Source: Mortierella alpina
Lineage: Eukaryota > Mortierellomycota > Mortierellomycetes > Mortierellales > Mortierellaceae
Direction: 5' to 3'
Assembly: GCA_029449245.1 (NCBI GenBank)
Contig: JANATF010000005.1
Span: forward strand, 124,001 to 188,000
Length of the DNA: 64,000 nucleotides
Shown here: positions 56,278 to 64,000 of the stretch, in pieces
Numbering within the stretch: the first letter of the stretch is position 1
How the letters are laid out: each line of letters begins with the position of its first letter
The notes under the pieces: model-generated
What the model saw: the letters and a program-made list of their open reading frames with translations, nothing else
Told to the model about the DNA's origin: nothing
Database searches by the model: none
Position numbers and translations under genes: made by a program

Positions 56278-56298
56278 TTTTTTTTTTTTTTTTTTTTG
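56278..56298. repeat. Poly-T run of 21
   Basis: An uninterrupted run of 21 T on the plus strand in the protease A-B spacer. It is not near a coding exon. Confidence 0.85.
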
Positions 56299-57150
56299 GT
56301 GATCCTTTTGATAGGAGCACAGTGGGTCATTTATTACTTCTCCAGAGCATCATCCGCTGACTGTCTGTGTGTATGTATGTGCTGTGTGCTCTGGCGGCAA
56401 CTGTGTCTCTCTGCGACAATATTAATAGTGGGTGAAATGTGCGTCGTGCACGGCCTGCATCTTCTGAATCAAGTCTTGCAGGCTGCTGGGTCAGTGCCAG
56501 GTGGTAGACGTCTACTCACCGTAGCAAAAAAAAAGATTCTGTAAAAAGGGATTCTAAAACCAAGAGGAGGCACGGGCGCTACAAACGAGAGACACCTCGT
56601 TTCCCATTGACCTCTTTATCGGTGCTCAACGTTCTACCTCGACTCGGCCTCCTGGCCGGAGAGCAATCACCTTTTGCAATTGCCCTCGCTGGCCTGATCG
56701 CTCAGTGAATTCGCGCTGGACATTTCGCAAGTGGGGAATGATGATGCTGCCTCATCTGAATCCCAGGCACCGAGATGTGTCAGGTACCACTGCAGCACCC
56801 AATTGCCCTTGTACTCTCTCTGTCAGTGTTTGAAGCTGAGACTTTTGAACAAAGCAGAGGCGAGAGACGGAGATCGATGCAATGAGTGGGGGGCGGGTGC
56901 TGCCTGACTTGGGTAGAGTCGCCCTGTTGCCTCTCTGTGCAGCTGTGACCCGAAACAGTCTGCCACTTTGGCCCCTCCCGCAGTGCGACATTGCTATGTC
57001 CCTCCGCCTGTGCCCAAGTGTTTTGTCTCTCAATTGCGGTCGATGCGAGACACTCGCGCCCCTGGCCAGCCCGCTCAGATTCACACACATGCACACCTTC
57101 ACACCTCGCACACGCGCACACGCAGAAACAACCTGTCTGCAACTGAGGAA

Positions 57151-57158
57151 TATAAATA
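57151..57158 (+). promoter_or_regulatory. TATA-like box of protease B
   Basis: TATAAATA lies 318 bp upstream of the start codon, followed by a long T/C-rich leader. Confidence 0.5.
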
Positions 57159-57475
57159 CGCTCGATAGCGCGTTAGCCATCCTTCACAATCCCTGCCTGT
57201 TTTTTCTATTTTTTTTTCCCGCCCCGTTTTGTCTTTGACATCGTGGGTCTGTTGGCTATCTATTCTCCTCTCTCTGCAGTCTCGTTTCTCTCTGTACATA
57301 ATACTCCTTCACAGTCTTTGTCAGACCCTTCTGTGTATATACCCTACTCCATCTACCAACTACATCTACTCGCGACACGCTTACGATATACAGCACTTGC
57401 AACACACGATCACGATTTTCTCAAAAAAAAAAAGCAAGCACACGTATTTTTTTATCTCTTTCCAGTTCTGTAGAC

Positions 57476-60200
57476 ATGAAGTTCTTTGCATTTCTCTCAA
57501 TTCTATCCGCCGCAACGCTTATTCAAGCTGGCACGTTCCATTCCATCAAAAAGGGCGCCACCAACATCATCCCCGACGCATACATCATTGAATACGACGA
57601 CGGCATTCACCATGAAAGTCACAGCAGCCTCCTCAACACACGAAGTATCAGCCACGACATCCGTAAACGGTACGACATCTTTCATGGCGCTGCGGTGGAT
57701 GTCAAATCCGGCCACAGTGGTGAGCAAATTGCCGAGATCCCAGGTGTCAAAAACGTTTGGCACGTTACTGTGCACAACGTGCCCAAAGTCATCAAGGCGA
57801 CCAAGGCTGTCACGGACCCCGAAGCAGTTTCGACTCACCATATGACGGGCGTCGACATAGCTCATAAACAATACAAGCTGACAGGGAAGGGGATCAAAAT
57901 CGGAGTCATTGACACAGGCATCGACTATAAGCACCCTGCGTTTGCTAGCCCAGGCAATAAGGAAGGTTGTTTTGGTCAGCATGGCATGAGCAAAGGCAAG
58001 GACTGTCGAGTCGCATATGGCTGGGACTTTGTGGGAGACAACTACAATGGATACAATCGGCCCAACCCCGACGACGACCCCATGGATTGCTATGGTCACG
58101 GCACGCATGTCGCCGGCATCATTGGCGCCAACGCTCTGAACATCTCGTCCAAGGAACTCGAGCCTCCTCAGCCGTTTGTGGGCGTAGCTCCTGAGGTCAC
58201 CCTCGGTGCCTACAGAGTGTATGGATGCCAAGGCGGTGCTTCTGACGATGTCATTCTGGCTGCCATGGAGATGGCTTTTAACGATGGCATGGATGTAAGT
58301 ATGGTACATAGAGCGAGAATGTGGTCTCAGATCTTGATTCAGCTGTGCTAACGCGTTAGTTGTGCTGCGCCCCTTCCGTTAGGTGATCAACATGTCTCTT
58401 GGAGGCGGCTCGGCCTACAAGTACAACCCACAGGCGTCTCTTGCCGAAAAGTTGATTGCGAAAGGAATGGCCGTGGCTGCAGCAGCGGGTAACGATGGTC
58501 ATGAGGGCGCATGGATGGTGGCCGATGCTGGCCTCGGCGATTCGACTATCTCGGTCGCCTCGTTCGAGAACCTCTATGGTTTCTACTACGTATTCAAATA
58601 TGCCGGAGAGATCCACCCTTATGCGCCTTCCGAAGGGTACGGCGACAAGGCGATCAACCTGCCTGCTAACTCGACGTTGATTCCACTTTTGGATGAAAAC
58701 GGCATACTGTTGGACGGATGCGACGGTGCTCTTTACCAGAACATGACGGGCAAGGTGGTGCTCCTCCTCGGCGATGCCTCCAACTGTGATTTCAAAAGTC
58801 GTGCTGCTCATGCCAAAAAAGCAGATGCTGTTGGTATCTTGATCCAATCGATCCCCTCCGCTATAACGCAGATTGGCGGCAATTTCAAGTTTCCAATCGG
58901 GTCCATTGAGAACAAGGCAGGCTTGGAGATGATTAAGGCATACAAGGAAAATAGCGAGCTTACATTCTCTTGGGCCAATGATCCAAGCAACTTCTTGGTC
59001 CAAGGCGGAGGCGCACCTTCGGCTTTTTCGTCGCTGGGAATGGACGGCGATCTGCGATCCAAGCCAGATATCTCTGCACCTGGTGGAAACATCCTGTCGA
59101 CTTATCCTCTAGCTAAGGGAGGGTACACTTTGATGTCAGGCACGTCGATGGCGACCCCTTATATTGCTGGAACTCAAGCGCTCTACATGCAATCCAGGAA
59201 GGCCAAAGTCTCTGGCAGAGCCCTCCGTCAGATCTTCAAGAACACGGCAACTATCTCTAAAACCGCTGGATCCAAAACACTGGCCTCCGCCGCAAAGCAA
59301 GGTGCCGGTCTGGTCCACATCCTCAACGCCATCCGGTCAACAGCTATCATCAGTCCTGACCATATCGACCTGAGGGATTCGATGCATCTGCCTGCTGCCT
59401 TTGTCATCTATATCCAAAATACTGGGAAGGTCACAGAGACGTACACTCTTAGCCACAAGCCGGCCGATACCCTGGCTCTGTATGACAAGAACTCCACCTT
59501 CCCTCGAGCCTACCCTGTAGTTCACGATGACTATGCAACCGTCTATATGTCCAAGAAGAAGGTCAAAATCGCGCCCGGCAAGACAGTTCAAGTCCAACTC
59601 GTTTTCAAAAGACCTACAGCCGTTGACGAGGGCGAGGTCCCTCTCTATTCCGGATACATTATTGCCACTCCTTCCTCCAAAAACGGCGTTGCGGTCCATG
59701 TCCCTTACACGGGTCTCAGTGCCGATGCTGCCAAGGTACCCATTATGGACACGGACAGCGGTCTTCCTAAACTGATGTACGCAGCAGATGGCGAGTTTCT
59801 CAAGGAGATCGAGAAAGGGAACATGACGTTCGACATGGCCAAACAGATCCCTGTCATCCTGACTCGGCTTGGATCTCACACCCCAGACCTGTCGATCCGA
59901 ATCCTGGACGCTGACACCAAGATATTCCGAGGCTTTGCCTGGTCGGATAGCCTGGGTCCAGCCTTTGGATGGGCAGGCCGGGACAAGGACTTGGACGATA
60001 ATGGACTCAAGAAGTTTGGGACCTGGATGTGGTCGGGGCATGTCTTTGCGACCAAGAATATGACCTCGCCTCGAAAGCAGCTGCCGGGCGGGACTTATAA
60101 TGTTGTGGTCGCTGCCCAGCGCAAGCTAAGCATGGGTGTTTACCCCGAAGATTTTGAGGTGTATGACCTGGGTGATGTTACCATTAAAAGACGCAAGTAG
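57476..60200 (+). CDS. Secreted subtilisin-like serine protease B (S8 family)
   Basis: Paralogue of A and C. Exons 57476-58294 and 58383-60200 give 878 aa. The signal peptide is MKFFAFLSILSAATLIQAG. The triad is Asp146 (IGVIDTGIDYKHPAF), His208 (YGHGTHVAGIIG) and Ser528 (MSGTSMATPYIAG). It has the same domain order: propeptide, S8 domain with PA insertion, and a long C-terminal beta-rich part ending DVTIKRRK. The intron is at the same codon and phase (after FNDGMD). Codon use is less biased than in A and C, and the sequence is more divergent, so this is the older branch. Residues of the core are intact and activity is expected. Its basic C-terminus differs from that of A. Confidence 0.95.
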
Positions 60201-61352
60201 AGCAGCTCTTAAAACTTTGTCGCACCCTTGGAGGATTGTAACTTTCTACTGTATGTCAATCCAAACCTATGCGTAGACTTTCAACACTTGCACAGTTGTT
60301 TTCCCATCAGCCTGTCCTTGACCTTGGGTTAGTCATATTGATGGAGCAGCGTGGTTTCAACTGTAACAGAGGGGCCGTCCGCAGCAAACCTGAGCCGAGC
60401 CTGCGAGGCGCTAGATGGGATTCGGACAAATCATTCGGCGTAAGCTGGCTGAAAGGCGCAACACCTTCAGATTAGACGATCCGTGACTGGAGTACCGTCC
60501 TCCATAGTTCGCGAAGATTATGCATCTGAGCAAACATCCAACTATGGGCTTGTCTAGATGCCGTCCAAGGACCTTTTCCGCCTCTGGTACGCTATACATC
60601 GTAATAAGACATGCAACGGTTATGTGACCATTGGAGCAAGGGTCGAGCCTTTATTTCTCACATTTGTTGTTGTGTGCTGCGCGCGCACTGTAAGCAGCGT
60701 TGTTTAAGGCTCTTTCCTTTGCTTTTTGTTCGACGCAATTCAGTCACCATCGCCAAAATTTGGTACCTTCCTATCTCATACCCGGGTTGCATTCGAGAAT
60801 ACCTCCTCTCTCTCTGAACCGAGGATCGTTTCGTCCTATAGCAGAGCGTGGGTTGGTGAGCCCTTACTCAAGGTTTAGTTAGCTCTATATTCGTGCACCC
60901 AGGGTCCTCTCCCACAATGCGCCATTGGCCGAATCGGACGCCGATACACATGAGAACCTGCTGCCGCCTCACTGCTCTCAAAAAAAATGTTCGCGGGCTA
61001 TCGTTCCGGGACCGTATGGTTTGGAGTTGGGCGTACTAAACTGATCTTCAATAGAAGTGAGAGGGCAAAGGGGCAAGGCAAGGGTAAGTTCATTCTGCAA
61101 GCAGATGTTGAGAGTTGAGAGCCGGGATGCATACAATACTTTGCCCCATTCTTTGGTAAATGACACAACAACAACACCACTCGCTATTAGACAATTCGGT
61201 TGAAAGCCGAGAATGGAACAAGTGCAACCGACTAATGCGTTGAATAAACGGTACTTGTAACGTCAAGATTTTATAAGCACAAAAGAAAAGAGAAATGCTT
61301 AATTCATTCGCCCTGTGGTTCGCATCAACATCGCGTGAGAAACGCGAGCGGC

Positions 61353-61360
61353 TATATAAA
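61353..61360 (+). promoter_or_regulatory. TATA box of protease C
   Basis: TATATAAA lies 212 bp upstream of the start codon. It is the best TATA match of the three protease promoters. Confidence 0.6.
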
Positions 61361-61501
61361 CCTCTCTGCCCCTGCATGCTGAAACCGTTTCTTTAGCCAT
61401 CCAGGACTCCATCTACCTTCCCACTAACATCTCTCTTGCTCTTGCCCCGCTCCTCCTCCTCCTCCTCCCTTACGCTTCCTCCATCCTTCTCTTTTAGAAC
61501 C

Positions 61502-61546
61502 CCTTCCACACCTTAACGGTAGAACCCCACCCTAGTCTTTTACAGA
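61502..61546 (+). promoter_or_regulatory. 5' leader block shared with protease A
   Basis: Matches 53139-53182 upstream of A with minor indels (CCTTCCACACCTTAACGGTA to CTTTTACAGAC). It sits in the same place relative to the start codon. Confidence 0.7.
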
Positions 61547-61571
61547 CCCATTTCTCTCGCATAAACAAACC

Positions 61572-64000
61572 ATGAAGGTCACCGCCATTCTCTCTGCCCT
61601 TGCCGCTGCCACTTTGGTTTCGGCAGGCACTTTCCATGACTTTTCCAAGCTCGATAAAGTCAAGACCCTCCCCCGTGGATTCATTATTGAGTACCACGAC
61701 AACATCAAGGCCAACGAAGCTCACAACGCCTTGAACTCGCGCAAGGTCGACTACAAGGTCCGTAACGAGTACAACATCTTCAACGGTGCCGCCATCACAG
61801 TCAACTCGAAGCACGACGGCAAGGACATTGCCAAGATTCCCGGCGTCAAGAACGTCTGGCCCATCAAGTTGTACTCTATTCCCAAGCTTCAAAAGAACAA
61901 CAAGCAGCCCGACTTTGCAGCCACGTCCCTCCATCGCATGACCGGTGTTGATGTTGTTCACAAGCAGTACAAGTTGACTGGAAAGGGAATCAAGGTCGGT
62001 GTCATCGACTCGGGTATCGATTACAAGCACCCTGCCTTTGCTGCCTCCGGTGCAGATGCTGGATGCTTCGCTCGCTACGGCAAGAACTGCCGTGTCGCTC
62101 ATGGTTGGGACTTTGTCGGTGATGACTACACTGGTGAGAACGACCCCAAGCCCGACTCGGACCCCATGGACTGCGGTGGACACGGTACTCACGTTGCTGG
62201 TATCATTGGTGCCAACGCCATGAACATCAAGGTGAGCCCCAAGCCTCCCCAGCCCTTCATTGGTGTTGCCCCCGAGGTCACCTTTGGTGCTTACCGTGTC
62301 TTTGGATGCGACGGATCCTCGGCGGATGACGTTATTCTTGCTGCCATGGAGTTGGCCTTCAACGACGGCATGGATGTAAGTTTAGTTTGCTTGTTTTTTT
62401 CATGTCATCAGCATAATTGGTGCATTGGTGCATCTGCAAACTTGACCTCCAAAAGTCCTTGTGCAATGTTGGCTGATATTGTAATCTCCTGCTTTTCGGG
62501 TATAGATCATCAACATGTCCCTCGGAGGTGGCTCTGCCTACAAGAGCGACCCTACCGCCGTCTTGGCCGAGAAGCTGATTGCTCGCGGTATGGCTCTCTC
62601 TGCCTCTGCTGGTAACAGCGGTGACGAGGGTGCCTGGATGGTCGGCAACACGGGTCTCGGTGACCATGCCACCTCGAATGCCTCTTTCGACAACGTCTGG
62701 GTTTACCTGTACTCGATGGTCTATGGCAAAAACGCGCCTATCCCTTACACCTTCTCTTCTGGTTACGGAAAGGTCATCAATCTCCCTGCCACAGCCACCC
62801 TTGTGCCATTGTTCGAGAAGGACGGCACCTTGAGCGACGGATGCGACCAGGCAGTGTATGACGGCGCGGATGTCAAGGGCAAGGTCGTCCTCGTCTTGGG
62901 CGATGTCACTCGCTGCAAGTCTGGCGGACGTGGTGCTCTTGGTCTTAAGAACGGTGCCGCTGGATTGATCACCCAGACCGACGGTGGTGGACTCGCCAAC
63001 CTTGGTGGTGTCCCCGAGTTCCCCATGGCCTCTATCGAGAACTTGGCCGGTGCTCAGCTCCTGGCTGCCTACAAGGCCAACCCTAAGGCCGCCTTCACCT
63101 GGGTGACCAAGCAGAACCCCTTCAACCTGGACAACAACGGTGCTCCCTCCACCTTCTCGTCCTTGGGTCTGGATGGTGACCTCCGTTCCAAGCCCGACAT
63201 TGGTGCCCCCGGTGGCAACATCTTGTCGACCTACCCTCTTGCCAAGAGTGGCTACGCTGTTCTGTCGGGTACCTCCATGTCCTCCCCTTACACCGCTGGT
63301 TCCCACGCTTTGTACATGCAGGCCAAGAAGTCCAAGGTCCGCGGCGATCTCATCCGCCAGGCCCTCAAGAACACCGCCACCATCTCCAAGAGCTACAAGT
63401 CCAAGACCTTCGCCTCGGCTGCCAAGCAGGGTGCTGGTCTCATCAACGTCTTGAACGCCATCCGTACCACCACCGCCATCTCGCCCGACCACATTGATCT
63501 CCTCGACACCATCAACCTCCAGAAGTCTGTCAAGATCTCCATCAAGAACTCGGGCAAGAAGACCGAGACCTACACGCTCTCGCACGTCCCCGCTGATACC
63601 CTCAACCTGTACAAGGCCGGTGCCACCTTCCCTCTTGGTCACCCCGGTGTCGAGGCCTCCTACGCGTCCGTGGTCTTCTCCAGCTCCAAGGTCAAGATCC
63701 CCGCCGGCAAGTCTGCCACCATCACCCTCCGCTTCAAGGAGCCCAAGTCGGCCAAGGCCAACCAGTTCCCTCTTTACTCTGGATATGTCGTCGCCAAGCC
63801 TGCCTCCAAGAACGGTATTGCTGTGAACGTTCCTTACACCGGTCTCAAGGCCGATGTCCGTAACGTGCCCATCATGGATACCGACAGTGGTTTCCCCGCT
63901 CTTGCCACGCGCTCCGCCGATGGTACCTTGGGCCCTGTCCCCAAGGGCAACAGCACCTTTGATCTCAAGACCAGCATGCCCGTGGTTCTGACCCGTCTCG
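61572..64000 (+). CDS. Secreted subtilisin-like serine protease C (S8 family), 3' end outside window
   Basis: Exon 1 is 61572-62375; exon 2 starts at 62506 and runs off the window. The signal peptide MKVTAILSALAAATLVSAG differs from that of A by one residue. The triad is Asp146 (VGVIDSGIDYKHPAF), His204 (GGHGTHVAGIIG) and Ser525 (LSGTSMSSPYTAG). The propeptide and N-terminal S8 part are very close to A, while the PA region and the following part (NASFDNVWVYLYSMVYG) differ more. The intron is at the shared site after FNDGMD. Codon bias is as strong as in A. About 766 residues are visible; comparison with A predicts roughly 100 more outside the window. Confidence 0.94.

Larger units (their letters stand above)
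55910..57475. other. Spacer between proteases A and B
   Basis: About 1.6 kb. It holds the 3' flank of protease A (a likely polyadenylation region near 55980), the poly-T run and the promoter of protease B. No gene is recognisable. Confidence 0.45.
60201..61571. other. Spacer between proteases B and C
   Basis: About 1.4 kb with the 3' flank of B and the promoter and leader of C. No gene is recognisable. Confidence 0.45.

Overview
The window is filamentous-fungus nuclear DNA: intron-rich protein genes on both strands, introns mostly of 70-250 bp with GTAAG/GTATG donors and pyrimidine-rich CAG/TAG acceptors, compact intergenic spaces, and a velvet regulator, a fungal UTP23 and secreted subtilisins. 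The style (many small phase-varied introns, poly-His and poly-Ser tracts, Mucoromycota-like gene set) suggests an early-diverging fungus of the Mortierella type. That placement is an inference from style, not from a database match. I recognised no tRNA, rRNA, intact transposon or CRISPR array.

Layout. 0.6-2.6 kb (-): a tandem pair of small PARP-like genes with a Cys4 insertion in the catalytic fold and introns at identical positions. 3.1-4.9 kb (-): tail-anchored fatty aldehyde dehydrogenase. 5.7-7.1 kb (-): two tiny genes, ribosomal protein eL41 (25 aa) and a SERF/4F5 protein (68 aa). 7.35-10.3 kb (+): FHA-kinase of the CHK2/Cds1 type. 10.4-15.1 kb (-): large BAT2-N (PRRC2-like) protein. 16-17 kb (-): catalase-like haem protein. 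17.8-19.5 kb (-): cytochrome c1. 19.7-20.8 kb (-): unknown protein, divergent from a velvet regulator (21.8-23.6 kb, +). 23.8-24.9 kb (-): UTP23. 26-28.7 kb (+): NudE. 29-31.4 kb (-): an unknown acidic membrane protein and a leucine-rich-repeat protein. 32.2-33.2 kb (-): GST-like protein. 33.7-35.6 kb (-): AP-2 mu. 37.7-38.7 kb (-): VPS68/TMEM50. 39.3-43.5 kb (+): complex I 51-kDa subunit, MDM35 and an unknown protein. 43.9-45.9 kb (-): mitochondrial dehydrogenase kinase. 47.4-49.7 kb (+): M28 aminopeptidase. 49.7-53.2 kb: gene-poor. 53.2-64 kb (+): three tandem secreted subtilisin-like proteases, the last cut by the window end.

Most of the window is housekeeping: respiration (cytochrome c1, NUO51, MDM35, dehydrogenase kinase), trafficking (AP-2, VPS68, NudE) and ribosome biogenesis (eL41, UTP23). 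The accessory parts are the two ends: the PARP-like pair on the left and the protease array on the right. Proteases A and C are close duplicates sharing even their 5' leader; B between them is more divergent. All three have a TATA-like box and a signal peptide, as expected for induced secreted enzymes.

Gene models were built by hand from splice signals and reading phase. Total exon length is a multiple of three wherever a full exon set is given.
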